Notes: a model not told the origin generated them from the letters alone. A stretch of DNA of 64,000 bases from Corynebacterium yonathiae (GCF_027570195.1 NZ_JAKMUZ010000016.1:1-64000), one strand, 5' to 3'. Shown: positions 45,618-54,771, numbered from the stretch's first letter. Made by a program: numbers and translations.

Positions 45618-47048
45618 TTAAACTCCGCGCGGAACCTCGTCCACGACATCCTTTCGGCCGACCAAGAGCAAGAAACCCAGTGCGACAGGGACAATACCGA
45701 CAATAAGTAGATAGGTCCGTTCCGCACCCGCCGAGGAAGGGTCGTAGAACGTCGATAGCGTTCCTGCCAGCGAGGTGCCAATGGCCATGGTGAGAAAATA
45801 GAGCGCGGAAAAGCGCGTCGCGTAGGCTCGCGGCGCGTGCGCAGCCGATGCTGCCATGCCCACTGGGCCGATGAATAGCTCGCCGAGTGACATCAAGAAG
45901 ATGGTTACGGCCAAAACCATAAACGGCGTTGAGTTTTCTCCGCCCCCGACGAACGGCAACAACACAAACATTCCGGAACCGGCAACCATGATGCCCACGG
46001 CCATGAGTAGACGCCGCGAGCGTGCCCACCGAGACATCGCTGCTGCCAGAGGTAGGGACAAGACCAAGACAAACAGCGGGTTGAGCGACTGTGTCCACGC
46101 GGCCGGAATCTCAAACTCGCCTACCATGCGATTTACCCGCTGATCCGAGTACACAGCTAGCACGCCGTAAATTTGCGGCTGGAGGGTCCAGTAGACCGTA
46201 GAGCAGAAAAAGAGCGGGATATATGCTACGACTCGTCGTCGCTCTGGCCCGTTGACACGTGGGGAACGCAGCATGCTGGCGAAGAGGGCGAGGGCGGCCG
46301 CGATCGTCGTAAAGAGCAGAAGCCTAGCCAGCTGGTCCGGGGAGACCGCCACCGCGACGATGACGCTGCCCACCACAGCCGCCAGTGCTACCGCTGCGGC
46401 CTTGCCCGGCGTGGAGGTGGGGTTGGGAGGCTGTGAATCGAATTCGGTGATTACTCGCCGGCGTAACACCCCGTAGCTAACGCACCCGCAACACATGAGG
46501 CCTGCGGCCGCGAGGAAGCCGGCATGGTAGCCGTACTCTTGTGCCAGCCAGCCGGTGAGCATCGGCCCGAGCAAAGCACCGATATTAATCCCTAGATAAA
46601 AAATCTGGAAGGCTCCGTCGCGCGCGCCAGCGGTGGGAGGGAAAGCCGCACCCAGGATGGTGATTGCCGCTGTTTTAAGGAGCCCTGATCCCAGCGCAAG
46701 CGGCAAAAGCCCAGACACTAGACCCGGCGGGCCGGGAACCAGCGACAGCGCAAAGTGTCCGCATATGAGCAGGCCTGCGCCGGCCAGCAACGTGCGTTCG
46801 GCGCCGAGCAACCGGTCGCTGACCCACCCGCCGACGAAGGTGCACAAGTAGAGCAGGCTGCCGTACGCGCCGACGAGCGCTGTGGCCTGCCCCTGGTCCA
46901 TACCGAGTCCGCCGGAGGTGGAGTACAGGTAGTAAGCGAGGATGGCCTGCATGCCGTAGAAGCTAAAGCGCTCCCACATTTCCAATCCGGCGATCGCTGG
47001 CAAAGCCACCGGTAAGCGCCGAATTGAACGATGTTTAATAATTGTCAT
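45618..47048 (-). CDS. POT/PTR family proton-dependent oligopeptide transporter
   Basis: A 476-residue, 12-14-helix transporter of the POT group. The family start GLEMWERFSFYGMQAILAYYL holds the ExxER-type proton motif (here EMWER), and IFYLGINIGALLGPMLTG matches the second POT signature. It takes up di- and tripeptides with protons. The ATG at 47048 gives the family N-terminus; an upstream ATG would overlap bioA. It diverges from bioA across 43 bases. Confidence 0.9.
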   Translation of the reverse strand: MTIIKHRSIRRLPVALPAIAGLEMWERFSFYGMQAILAYYLYSTSGGLGMDQGQATALVGAYGSLLYLCTFVGGWVSDRLLGAERTLLAGAGLLICGHFALSLVPGPPGLVSGLLPLALGSGLLKTAAITILGAAFPPTAGARDGAFQIFYLGINIGALLGPMLTGWLAQEYGYHAGFLAAAGLMCCGCVSYGVLRRRVITEFDSQPPNPTSTPGKAAAVALAAVVGSVIVAVAVSPDQLARLLLFTTIAAALALFASMLRSPRVNGPERRRVVAYIPLFFCSTVYWTLQPQIYGVLAVYSDQRVNRMVGEFEIPAAWTQSLNPLFVLVLSLPLAAAMSRWARSRRLLMAVGIMVAGSGMFVLLPFVGGGENSTPFMVLAVTIFLMSLGELFIGPVGMAASAAHAPRAYATRFSALYFLTMAIGTSLAGTLSTFYDPSSAGAERTYLLIVGIVPVALGFLLLVGRKDVVDEVPRGV

Positions 47049-47091
47049 AAAAGCACTATAACGGCCGAAAGTCTGTGATAGACCTAAATTC

Positions 47092-48348
47092 ATGGATATT
47101 GCTGCTCTCGACGCCCGCCACATTTGGCACCCCTATGCCGAGCCGGGCGAGCCAACGCTTGTGGTGGACTCGGCCGCCGGAGTTTATTTAACACTCGCGG
47201 ATGGCACCACGCTTATCGACGCCATGTCTTCCTGGTGGGCCGCCGCCCATGGCCACGGCCACCCGCGGCTCAAGGCGGCAGCGGCCGAACAAATCGAGAA
47301 GATGAGCCACGTCATGTTTGGTGGACTTACCCACGAACCGGCCGCGCGGCTTACCCGCAACCTCATGGAATTGACGCGGGGTGATTTCGAGCAGGTCTTT
47401 TATTCCGATTCCGGATCCGTATCGGTAGAAGTAGCCATCAAAATGGCGCTACAGTATGCCCGCGGCCAAGGGCACCCGGAGCGCACCAAAATGTTGACGT
47501 GGAGGTCGGGGTATCACGGCGATACTTTCGCGGCGATGAGCGTGTGTGACCCTGAAGGCGGCATGCACTCGATGTGGACAGGCACCTTAGCGCGCCAGAT
47601 TTTCGCCCCAGCCCCGCCTACCCGCGGAGCTAGCTCGGCCGAACGCGCACACTATCTGCGCGAGCTGGAAGCGTGCGTGACCGAGGAGGTTGCAGCTTTG
47701 GTCATAGAACCCGTAGTGCAAGGCGCGGGCGGGATGCGCTTTCACGACCATGAGCTGGTGCGTGGGGCCCGGGATATCTGTGACCGCCACGGTATCGTGC
47801 TCATCGCGGATGAGATCGCCACCGGCTTCGGCCGAACTGGCGACCTTTTCGCCACCCAAGCGGCCGACGTTGTGCCGGATATTATGTGCGTGGGCAAGGC
47901 GATGACCGGCGGGTTTATGACCATGGCTGCTACGCTCGCCACCGCGAAGGTCGCTGCGGGAATGCGCCCACGCGCGCTGATGCACGGACCGACGTTTATG
48001 GCTAATCCGCTCGCTTGCGCCGTTTCGGCCGAGGCAACTGCTCTCATTTTGGAGGGGCAGTGGCGCGAGCAGGTAGCGGGCATCGAAAAGCAGCTGCAAC
48101 GTGGCTTTGACGGGCTGGCCCAAGAACCGGGAGTAGCGGATGTGCGCGTGCTTGGTGCCATTGGAGTGGTGGAAATGGAACGCGAAGTAAATATGGCCGC
48201 AGCGACAGCCGCGGCTGTGGGCCAGGGCGTGTGGTTGCGTCCGTTCGGCCGACTGATTTATATCATGCCGCCGTTTATTAGCACCGCGGAGGAAGTAGCG
48301 CAGATGTGCCGCGGCGTGCGCGCCGCGGTGGCGGGAGGACGACAGTGA
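47092..48348 (+). CDS. bioA: Adenosylmethionine-8-amino-7-oxononanoate aminotransferase
   Basis: A 418-residue PLP enzyme making 7,8-diaminononanoate in biotin synthesis. It begins DARHIWHPY, has SSWWAAAHGHGHP, the VEPVVQGAGGM segment, LIADEIATGFGRTG (PLP Asp) and the lysine in CVGKAMTGGFM. It overlaps bioD by four bases (GTGA). bioB is not in the window, as is common in coryneforms, where the pathway start is incomplete. Confidence 0.95.
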   Translation: MDIAALDARHIWHPYAEPGEPTLVVDSAAGVYLTLADGTTLIDAMSSWWAAAHGHGHPRLKAAAAEQIEKMSHVMFGGLTHEPAARLTRNLMELTRGDFEQVFYSDSGSVSVEVAIKMALQYARGQGHPERTKMLTWRSGYHGDTFAAMSVCDPEGGMHSMWTGTLARQIFAPAPPTRGASSAERAHYLRELEACVTEEVAALVIEPVVQGAGGMRFHDHELVRGARDICDRHGIVLIADEIATGFGRTGDLFATQAADVVPDIMCVGKAMTGGFMTMAATLATAKVAAGMRPRALMHGPTFMANPLACAVSAEATALILEGQWREQVAGIEKQLQRGFDGLAQEPGVADVRVLGAIGVVEMEREVNMAAATAAAVGQGVWLRPFGRLIYIMPPFISTAEEVAQMCRGVRAAVAGGRQ

Positions 48349-49004
48349 TAATTTACGTGACGGGGACGAATACTGACGTCGGTAAGACTGTGGCCACGGC
48401 CGCGCTTGCCAGCGCGTTTAAGCAGCGCGGCCGTGAGGTGGTCTACGCTAAGCCACTGCAGACGGGGGAGCCGGAGGGGAAGGGGGATGCAGCGACCGTC
48501 GGCAAGCTGGCGGGGGTGAAGGTAGCAGAGATGGTGCGCTTTCCAGAACCGCTGGCGCCAAATCTCTCCGCGCGCCGGGCTGGCTTGCCCCAACCCGGCC
48601 TACATGAACTCAAAGAGTGGATTGCTGCCCTTGACACGCCCGGCCGCGTGGTGCTGGTGGAAGGCGCCGGCGGGCTGCTTGTGCGCTTGACGGACGCCTA
48701 TACGCTTGCCGACGTCGCCGATAGGCTCCTCATCGTCACCTCTCTGCGCCTGGGCAGCCTCAACGCGGCCGAGCTGACCGTGCGTGAGGCCCAACGCCGC
48801 GGAATTGAGGTGCTGGGGCTGGTTGGTGGTTCGCTGCCGGCCGACCCGGACCTGGCTACTCGCCTGAACCTGGAGGAGATGCCGGAGGTGACCGGCTGTC
48901 CGTTGTGGGGCAGCCTACCGGAGGGTATGGCGCGCATGACACCGGCCGAATTCGCGCGGGTAGCCGCGGAAGTCTATGCGGACTTTGTAGAGCACGCCGA
49001 GTAG
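48345..49004 (+). CDS. bioD: Dethiobiotin synthetase
   Basis: A 219-residue P-loop enzyme closing the ureido ring of dethiobiotin. The phosphate loop is YVTGTNTDVGKTV (near residue 4), and VLVEGAGGLLVRL gives the second active-site loop. It starts with GTG inside the bioA stop, so translation is coupled. A hairpin overlaps its stop. Confidence 0.94.
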   Translation: MIIYVTGTNTDVGKTVATAALASAFKQRGREVVYAKPLQTGEPEGKGDAATVGKLAGVKVAEMVRFPEPLAPNLSARRAGLPQPGLHELKEWIAALDTPGRVVLVEGAGGLLVRLTDAYTLADVADRLLIVTSLRLGSLNAAELTVREAQRRGIEVLGLVGGSLPADPDLATRLNLEEMPEVTGCPLWGSLPEGMARMTPAEFARVAAEVYADFVEHAE

Positions 49005-49028
49005 CGCTACCTCGCAGAGGCAGCGCTA
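49002..49028. terminator. Hairpin between convergent bioD and HNH gene
   Basis: TAGCGCT (49002-49008) pairs with AGCGCTA (49022-49028), with an inner CTC/GAG pairing. The outer arms contain the stop codons of both convergent genes. There is no T run, so it may be a weak terminator only. Confidence 0.4.
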
Positions 49029-50012
49029 ACGGACCCAGCGGACCTTGCCATTGACTCGGGCAAGGCGCCCGCGCAGCGGCGGAGCATTCGGGTCGTCTTG
49101 GTTCACCCCGTTGTGATAGGGGCAGCACACGGTGAGGTTGTCCATATTGGTCAATCCGCCGTGCTTCCATGCCTTGAGGTGATGGATCTGAGCCTTGTCC
49201 GCCGGGTGGTTGCATGGCGGCCACGGACAGGTGGGATTCTCGGCCGCGGCCATCCGCCGTTGTTTCTCGGTGGCGTAACGCGAAGTGCGATATAGGTTGA
49301 CTGGGCCTTTGACAGGGTGGATAAGGGTGGCGAGGCCGTGCTCGGTGAAGGTGCGTTCGACCAGCTTGGCGCCGGTGATGGTGGCACCATTTGTCAGGCG
49401 CAGGGTGACTTCTTCACCGTCGCCGTCCAAGATGCGGTCCAGCGCGTTGAGCGGGATGATGACATTGGTCGTGGTGCGCGCCGAAGGCGCAGCCGTGTCG
49501 CGAAGGAGATCCCGCAGGGAATCGAGTGGGCGCGCGGGGTTAAGCGCGGCGTCGAGTTCTGCGAGGAAGGCCGAGGGAGCGGTTATTCGCATGGTCCACG
49601 GGCCGTTCGGCCGGCGAAGGAGTTGCACGCCCTCGCGGGGTGGCGTGCGGCGCGGGCGGAGGTCGCGGAGGCGCTGTTTGGCGCGGCGAGCGATTTCAGA
49701 GGCGGGGCCTCGCAGACGGCACAGCTCAATGCGAAGGTTCCAGGCATCGCGTTTTGTGCGCACTCGGGAGACGTACTTTTCAATCAGCTTGAGCGTTACG
49801 AGGTCGTGGTAGCGGGCGGCCGTGGTGGCGTGGCGTTGCTTCCGGCTGAAGTGGGTCGGGCCGAAATAGACCGCGGCAAGCGCGCGGAGGTCGTGGGCTT
49901 CTACATCCGGCAAGCCCAGATCGATGAGGGCGCGCTCAGACATGCCGTGGGCCTCGGCGAGAATATCCATCGCCGAGGCTATGTGGGTGGCATAGGCCTG
50001 CAGTGCACTCAT
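49026..50012 (-). CDS. HNH nuclease-motif protein (DUF222/13E12-like)
   Basis: A 328-residue protein. The C-terminal HNH domain has CPWPPCNHPADKAQIHHLKAWKHGG and NLTVCCPYHNGVNQDD, with two Cys pairs for a structural zinc and the H-H/N/H catalytic set. The N-terminal about 220 residues are helical and Arg-rich, as in the DUF222 (13E12 repeat) proteins common in actinobacteria. Biological role is unknown; many such genes are mobile or multi-copy. The ATG at 50012 is preferred to one six codons upstream. Confidence 0.82.
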   Translation of the reverse strand: MSALQAYATHIASAMDILAEAHGMSERALIDLGLPDVEAHDLRALAAVYFGPTHFSRKQRHATTAARYHDLVTLKLIEKYVSRVRTKRDAWNLRIELCRLRGPASEIARRAKQRLRDLRPRRTPPREGVQLLRRPNGPWTMRITAPSAFLAELDAALNPARPLDSLRDLLRDTAAPSARTTTNVIIPLNALDRILDGDGEEVTLRLTNGATITGAKLVERTFTEHGLATLIHPVKGPVNLYRTSRYATEKQRRMAAAENPTCPWPPCNHPADKAQIHHLKAWKHGGLTNMDNLTVCCPYHNGVNQDDPNAPPLRGRLARVNGKVRWVR

Positions 50013-50066
50013 GGCTGCAACCCTAAGCAAAGTTTGCGGGCGAGCCGAGGTGCAGATGGCCGTAGC

Positions 50067-50221
50067 TGTGGATAACTTGTTTAAGCGTCAACTGGCCCAG
50101 TGGGCCGCGATGACAAAAAGGTGCGAATCGAGCGCGCAGTTAATCTCTACGACCACGGCATCAAAGTCGTTCCAGTCGCCCGCAGTGGCGCAATTGCGCC
50201 GTACGGACAGGCTGTGGATAA
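50067..50221 (-). other. Two perfect DnaA-box sequences (TTATCCACA) 146 bp apart
   Basis: TTATCCACA occurs exactly, in the same orientation on the minus strand, at 50067-50075 and 50213-50221. They lie in the stretch between the HNH gene and bcp. They match the strongest DnaA-binding consensus. No AT-rich unwinding element or dnaA/dnaN genes are here, so this is not oriC. Confidence 0.45.
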
Positions 50222-50294
50222 AGAGGCCAGCCTGGTCAATGCATTCGTCATTGCGTTGGGCGACGCCGCGGTGGCGGAGGATTACACGCGCTAG
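50121..50294 (+). CDS. Small hypothetical protein
   Basis: A reading frame of about 57 residues (GTG at 50121; a GTG at 50100 adds seven) with coding-like third positions, containing RIERAVNLYDHGIKVVPVA. Its TAG overlaps the convergent bcp stop by four bases, the same arrangement seen at three other convergent gene pairs in the window, which favours a real gene or the 3' remnant of one. No family is recognised. One DnaA-box sequence falls within it. Confidence 0.4.
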   Translation: MRIERAVNLYDHGIKVVPVARSGAIAPYGQAVDKEASLVNAFVIALGDAAVAEDYTR

Positions 50295-50758
50295 CTAAGG
50301 CCCTTCATCACGCGGGCGACGTGGCCGGTGGCCTTGACATTGTAATGAGTCTGGCCGATGGTGCCATCCGGTTCGACCAAGAAGGTGGAGCGGATAACGC
50401 CCTGGACGACCTTGCCGTAGTTCTTCTTTTCCCCAAAGGCACCGTAGGCGGTCATGACGGACTTATCCGGATCAGACAGGAGAGGGAAGTTCAGCTCATG
50501 GTCCGCGCGAAACTTCGCCAGTGCTTCCGGCTTATCGGGCGAGATTCCTACAACGGCAATATTTAGATCATTGAGCTGTTCTAGGGAATCGCGGAAATCG
50601 CAGGCTTCCTTGGTGCAGCCTGGGGTATTGGCGCGGGGGTAGAAGTAGACGAGTACGCGCTGGCCTGCGTAATCGGCGAGGGAAACGGTGTTTCCGGCGT
50701 CGTCGGCAAGCGCAAAGGCAGGGGCGGTATCTCCAACGTTCAATCGGTTTTCAGTCAT
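50291..50758 (-). CDS. bcp: Thioredoxin-dependent peroxiredoxin (Bcp/PrxQ)
   Basis: A 155-residue thiol peroxidase. The peroxidatic Cys lies in YFYPRANTPGCTKEACDFRD, with a second Cys five residues later as in PrxQ. It detoxifies peroxides with thioredoxin. The ATG at 50758 has GGTGGGG close upstream; a GTG three codons earlier is less likely. Confidence 0.94.
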   Translation of the reverse strand: MTENRLNVGDTAPAFALADDAGNTVSLADYAGQRVLVYFYPRANTPGCTKEACDFRDSLEQLNDLNIAVVGISPDKPEALAKFRADHELNFPLLSDPDKSVMTAYGAFGEKKNYGKVVQGVIRSTFLVEPDGTIGQTHYNVKATGHVARVMKGLS

Positions 50759-50854
50759 GGTCCCCACCTTACTTACCGCCCAGGCTGCACGCTGCTGGGC
50801 CGGCGGGGTAGAATGAGCCCGTTAAGAGCGAACCTAAGTTAAGAGGAGAACTTC

Positions 50855-51133
50855 GTGGCACGCAATATTGAAGATATTCAGCGCGATATCGAGCGCACTC
50901 GCCGCCAGCTGGCCGGCACCCTAGACGAGCTGGCAGAGCGCAGCAAGCCGCAGAACTTTGCCAACGAGGCTAAGACCGCGGCCACCGATAAGCTGCAGGA
51001 CCGCAACGTGCAGATGGTCCTCGGTGGCGTCGGTGCCGCTGTGGTTGGCCTGATTGCTTTCTCAGTCTTCCGCTCCCGCCGTCGCAAGAGCGACTTGAAG
51101 GAGCTGCAGCGTCTGCTGTCCGAGCGCCACTAA
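50855..51133 (+). CDS. DUF3618 membrane protein
   Basis: A 92-residue protein: N-terminal amphipathic helix with the DUF3618 pattern IEDIQRDIERTRRQLAGTLDELAER, one transmembrane helix (about residues 55-72) and a basic tail. The family is common in actinobacteria and its function is unknown. A good ribosome binding site (AGAGGAGAA) precedes the ATG. A terminator follows. Confidence 0.88.
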   Translation: MARNIEDIQRDIERTRRQLAGTLDELAERSKPQNFANEAKTAATDKLQDRNVQMVLGGVGAAVVGLIAFSVFRSRRRKSDLKELQRLLSERH

Positions 51134-51141
51134 TTAAGGAG

Positions 51142-51168
51142 GTCCCCGCACATTGCGGGGACTTTTTT
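51142..51168 (+). terminator. Rho-independent terminator after the DUF3618 gene
   Basis: GTCCCCGC (51142-51149) pairs with GCGGGGAC (51155-51162) across a 5-nt loop, followed by six T. It lies 9 bases after the stop and 17 bases before glsA. Confidence 0.9.
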
Positions 51169-51184
51169 CGTAGGCTGGGTTGGG

Positions 51185-52462
51185 ATGAAAACACCAATCC
51201 CTTTTTATTTGCAGGAAATCCTCACTAAGGTGCGCGATAATCGCGACGGCGCCGTGGCGGATTATATTCCGGACCTGGCCAAGGCGGAGCCCGAGTACCT
51301 CGGTGCCGCGATGTGCACCACCACCGGCCACGTCTATTCCGCGGGCGATGATGAGGTGGAATTTACCCTCCAGTCCCTTTCCAAGCCGTTTGTCTACGCG
51401 TTGGCGCTCCAGGAGCTGGGCCTCTCCGCGGTGCGCAAGATCGTGGGTATGGAGCCTTCGGGAGAGGCCTTCAACGAACTTTCGCTCAACCGCGATGACC
51501 ACCGGCCGGTCAACCCCATGATTAATGCGGGCGCGATTGCGGTCACACAATTAATTAATGGTGTGGATTCGGAGCCGGCCGCGCGCGTCGAACGACTGCG
51601 CAGCTACTTCTCCCGCCTGGCGGGCCGCGACTTGCATATCGACGACGCCATGCGCTCCTCCGAGCTCGATGTCAGCGAACGAAACCTTTCGCTGGCGCAC
51701 ATGCTGCGCAATTACGACATCATTCAAGACGAGGCCCATGATGCGGTCTCGACGTATATCGAGCAGTGCTCGATTGTGGTGACGGTGCGGGATTTGGCCG
51801 TGATGTCGGCAACTCTGGCCAATGGTGGCGTGCAGCCGGTAACGGGCGACAAAATTTTGGATGCGGATGTGTGCCGATTGACGCTGTCGGTGATGAGCTC
51901 GGCCGGCATGTACGACGGCGCCGGCCGATGGATGGCCGAGGTGGGTATCCCGGCGAAGTCGGGTGTTTCAGGCGGCCTCCTGGGTACTCTGCCTGGCCAG
52001 CTGGGTGTGGCGACGTTCTCGCCTCGGTTGAATAAGGAAGGCAACTCGGTGCGCGGGGTGGATGCGTTCAAGCTGATGTCGAAGGACATGGGCCTGCACC
52101 TGATGTCTACGGATGAGCGCTATGGCGTGAACCCGGTGCGCAAGGTAGAGCAGGATGCAGAGCTGACCGTCATTTATCTGCAGGGCTTGATTAACTTCAA
52201 CGCGGCCGAGACCATTTTGTATGAGCTGATGGAGTCGGATTTTGGCGAAGGCACGGTGGTGCTCGAGCTATCGCATATCACCGGTACAAACCGCGTGGGC
52301 CGGCGGATGCTGAAGGAGGGGCTGCGCCGGATTCGCGAGTCTGGCTTCGATATCGCGATCGTGGATCCGGATGGAGAGCTCGAGGATCGCACCATGTCGG
52401 ACGGCACGCAGGTGCCCAAGGGCGAGCCGGAGGACTACACGATCAACGGCGAGCCTGTTTAG
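51185..52462 (+). CDS. glsA: Glutaminase A with C-terminal STAS-like extension
   Basis: A 425-residue protein. Residues 1-305 are a beta-lactamase-fold glutaminase: FTLQSLSKPFVYALAL carries the catalytic S-x-x-K, NPMINAGAI and the SGVSGG stretch are present. The last about 110 residues (starting near VRKVEQDAELTVIYLQG) look like a STAS domain, found in longer GlsA forms and absent from E. coli GlsA2 (about 308 residues). It releases glutamate and ammonia from glutamine. The start lies just after the preceding terminator. Confidence 0.92.
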   Translation: MKTPIPFYLQEILTKVRDNRDGAVADYIPDLAKAEPEYLGAAMCTTTGHVYSAGDDEVEFTLQSLSKPFVYALALQELGLSAVRKIVGMEPSGEAFNELSLNRDDHRPVNPMINAGAIAVTQLINGVDSEPAARVERLRSYFSRLAGRDLHIDDAMRSSELDVSERNLSLAHMLRNYDIIQDEAHDAVSTYIEQCSIVVTVRDLAVMSATLANGGVQPVTGDKILDADVCRLTLSVMSSAGMYDGAGRWMAEVGIPAKSGVSGGLLGTLPGQLGVATFSPRLNKEGNSVRGVDAFKLMSKDMGLHLMSTDERYGVNPVRKVEQDAELTVIYLQGLINFNAAETILYELMESDFGEGTVVLELSHITGTNRVGRRMLKEGLRRIRESGFDIAIVDPDGELEDRTMSDGTQVPKGEPEDYTINGEPV

Positions 52463-52482
52463 CTTTGGGTTACCTTAGTTAA

Positions 52483-52501
52483 TCAGGTTAGGATGTCCTA
52501 T
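52483..52501. promoter_or_regulatory. Candidate DtxR iron box upstream of the siderophore ABC operon
   Basis: A 19-bp element (TCAGGTTAGGATGTCCTAT) agrees with the DtxR/IdeR consensus TTAGGTTAGSCTAACCTAA at about 13 positions, including the half AGGTTAG and the other half's CCTA. It lies 52 bases before the lipoprotein start and 21 bases after the glsA stop. It predicts repression of the operon by iron. Confidence 0.65.
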
Positions 52502-52552
52502 GTAAGGCTCATCGCGGCTGCCGCGAGGGCATCCAACGACCAAGGACTAAAA

Positions 52553-53716
52553 ATGGCTCATACCCCCTTCAAAGTGATAGCAGTTGTGGCGGCGTCGGCA
52601 ACCGCGCTCGTCGGCTGTGGTGCAGCTGAGGAAGTAACAGGCGGCGCCGACAGCGACGCTGAGTTTTCTTTCACCGATATCACCGGCCGTGACGTGGAAC
52701 TGGATAAGGCCCCCGACCGGGTGATTTTGGGGGAGGGCAGATCGCTTTTTGCTACCGGCGTGCTCAATACCGAGAATCCGCTGGATAAGGTCGTCGGTAT
52801 CGGCACGGACCTCAAGCAGAACGTGCCGGATTACTACAACGCGCTGGAAAAGGAATTGCCGGCCGTCAATGAGGTTCCGGAAATCGGCGGCTTTACCAAG
52901 GGCGATGTCACCGTGGAGAAGCTCGTGAGCTTGGACCCGGACCTCATTGTGCTCTCGCTAGATCAATACGACGCCTCCCGCGAAGCTGGCCTGACCGACA
53001 AGATGGACCAGGCTGGCCTGAAGTATGCGATCACCGACTTCCGCCGCGACCCGCTTGAGAATACGCCGAAGACCATGGATATTTTCGGCGAGATTTTTGG
53101 CCAAGAGGATCGCGCTGAGGAATTCAACGCGGACTGGCAAAAGACGGTGGATCTGGTTGAGGACCGTGCAGAGAAGGTAAAGGATAAGCCAAAGACCTTC
53201 GTCTGGCGCGCGGCCGGTGTGTCCGATTGCTGTGGTTCCTGGAACGATTCCAATATCTCCCAGCTGGTCAACGCGGCCGGCGGCGAGAATATTGCCGATG
53301 AAATCATCCCAGGCGAATCCGGCACAATCACCCCGGAGAAGGTTCTAGAATCTGACCCAGACATGATTATTGCCACCGGCGGCGATTGGTCTGAGATGAA
53401 GGACGATGAAGGCCACCCTGTTGGCTATGCGGCAGTGGGCTATGGCATTGATGAAAAGGAAGCCAAGGGCAGCGTCGCCAAGCTGCCGAGCAAGCAGGCC
53501 GGCTTCGATAAACTGCGTGCGGTCAAGGATCACAACCTGCACAGTATGTGGCACCAGTTCTATGATTCGCCGTTTAATTACCTGGCGCTGCTGCAGGTGG
53601 CGGAATGGATTAACCCGGAGGCGTATGCCGATATGGACGTCGCCAAGCAGTGGATGGACGCGCAAGAAAAGTACTCGCCGGTCTCTGGCGAGGGAACCTT
53701 CTTTAGCACCAACTAA
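52553..53716 (+). CDS. Iron-siderophore ABC transporter substrate-binding lipoprotein
   Basis: A 387-residue lipoprotein with signal peptide and lipobox LVGC (Cys near residue 22) and a FecB/FepB-type periplasmic-binding fold. Class III landmarks are DITGRDVELDKAPDRVI, LVSLDPDLIVLS and a late EWINPEAY. It should bind a ferric siderophore. It is the first gene of a three-gene operon behind a DtxR box. The ATG at 52553 gives a normal signal peptide. Confidence 0.92.
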   Translation: MAHTPFKVIAVVAASATALVGCGAAEEVTGGADSDAEFSFTDITGRDVELDKAPDRVILGEGRSLFATGVLNTENPLDKVVGIGTDLKQNVPDYYNALEKELPAVNEVPEIGGFTKGDVTVEKLVSLDPDLIVLSLDQYDASREAGLTDKMDQAGLKYAITDFRRDPLENTPKTMDIFGEIFGQEDRAEEFNADWQKTVDLVEDRAEKVKDKPKTFVWRAAGVSDCCGSWNDSNISQLVNAAGGENIADEIIPGESGTITPEKVLESDPDMIIATGGDWSEMKDDEGHPVGYAAVGYGIDEKEAKGSVAKLPSKQAGFDKLRAVKDHNLHSMWHQFYDSPFNYLALLQVAEWINPEAYADMDVAKQWMDAQEKYSPVSGEGTFFSTN

Positions 53717-54771
53717 TGGAGGGCGCAGAGGTAGCCGCCCTGGCGCGGCAGCACAAGAAGTTAACGTGGCAACGCATCGGCATTGTTGCGGGCCTGACCC
53801 TGATCGCGGCCGTGGCTTTTATTATCAGCAACTTCGTGGGCGCGATCGATATCAGCCCGGGCGAGGTCATTAAGGGCATAGTCAATCCCGCGGGGCTCGA
53901 TGACCAAACGCGCACGGTGCTGTGGCAGTTGCGCCTGCCTATGGCCGTGATGGCCGTGCTCATCGGCATGGCCTTGTCTTTGGCCGGCGCGGAGATGCAG
54001 ACCATCCTTAATAACCCGCTGGCCGAGCCGTTCACGCTGGGCATTTCAGCGGCTGCCGCGTTCGGCGGTGCATCCTCCATCGTGCTCAAATGGCAGCTGA
54101 TTACGCAGCCGCAGTTTAACCTCGCTTTGGTGGCGTGGCTCTCGGCCGCGGTGGCCACCGCGATCATCGTGATTGCGGCCGTTATCCGCGGCGCAAAGGC
54201 GGAGACAATGGTGCTGCTGGGCATCGGCTTGGTGTTCTTCTTCCAAGCTATGCTGGCGCTTATCCAGTACCAGTCCTCGGCCGAGGCGCTGCAGCAGATC
54301 GTCTTTTGGTCCATGGGCTCTCTTACCCGCGCCAACTGGGCAGCCAATGGTGTGCTGGCGGCCGTGCTCATTATCGCCTTGCCTATCCTATGGGCGCTGG
54401 GCTGGCGGCTGACGGCCTTGCGGCTTGGCGATGCCCGCGCTACCGCCATGGGCATCAATACCTCGCGCCTGCGCGTTGTGGTGCTCATTGTGGTCTCGCT
54501 GGTCGCGGCGACGACCGTGGCTTTTGCCGGCATCATTGGCTTCATTGGCTTAGTGGGCCCGCACATCGCTCGCATGCTGGTAGGCGAGGACCAGCGTTAC
54601 TTCCTGCCGGCCTCCATGGCGGCGGGCGCGGCCGTGATGTGTGCAGCGCATGCCGTGAGCCTGATGATTAAACCCGGCTTGGCTATTCCTATCGGCATCG
54701 TTACTTCGCTGCTGGGCGTGCCATTCTTTATCGCCATCGTCATGACCCGAAGGAGGGCACTGTGGACGTAG
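53716..54771 (+). CDS. FecCD-type iron-siderophore ABC permease
   Basis: A 351-residue permease with about nine to ten helices and FecCD motifs RLPMAVMAVLIGMALSLAGAEMQTILNNPLAEP and VGPHIARMLVG. Only one permease gene is present, so it should act as a homodimer. Its ATG overlaps the lipoprotein stop (TAATG), and its end overlaps the ATPase gene by ten bases. Confidence 0.93.
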   Translation: MEGAEVAALARQHKKLTWQRIGIVAGLTLIAAVAFIISNFVGAIDISPGEVIKGIVNPAGLDDQTRTVLWQLRLPMAVMAVLIGMALSLAGAEMQTILNNPLAEPFTLGISAAAAFGGASSIVLKWQLITQPQFNLALVAWLSAAVATAIIVIAAVIRGAKAETMVLLGIGLVFFFQAMLALIQYQSSAEALQQIVFWSMGSLTRANWAANGVLAAVLIIALPILWALGWRLTALRLGDARATAMGINTSRLRVVVLIVVSLVAATTVAFAGIIGFIGLVGPHIARMLVGEDQRYFLPASMAAGAAVMCAAHAVSLMIKPGLAIPIGIVTSLLGVPFFIAIVMTRRRALWT

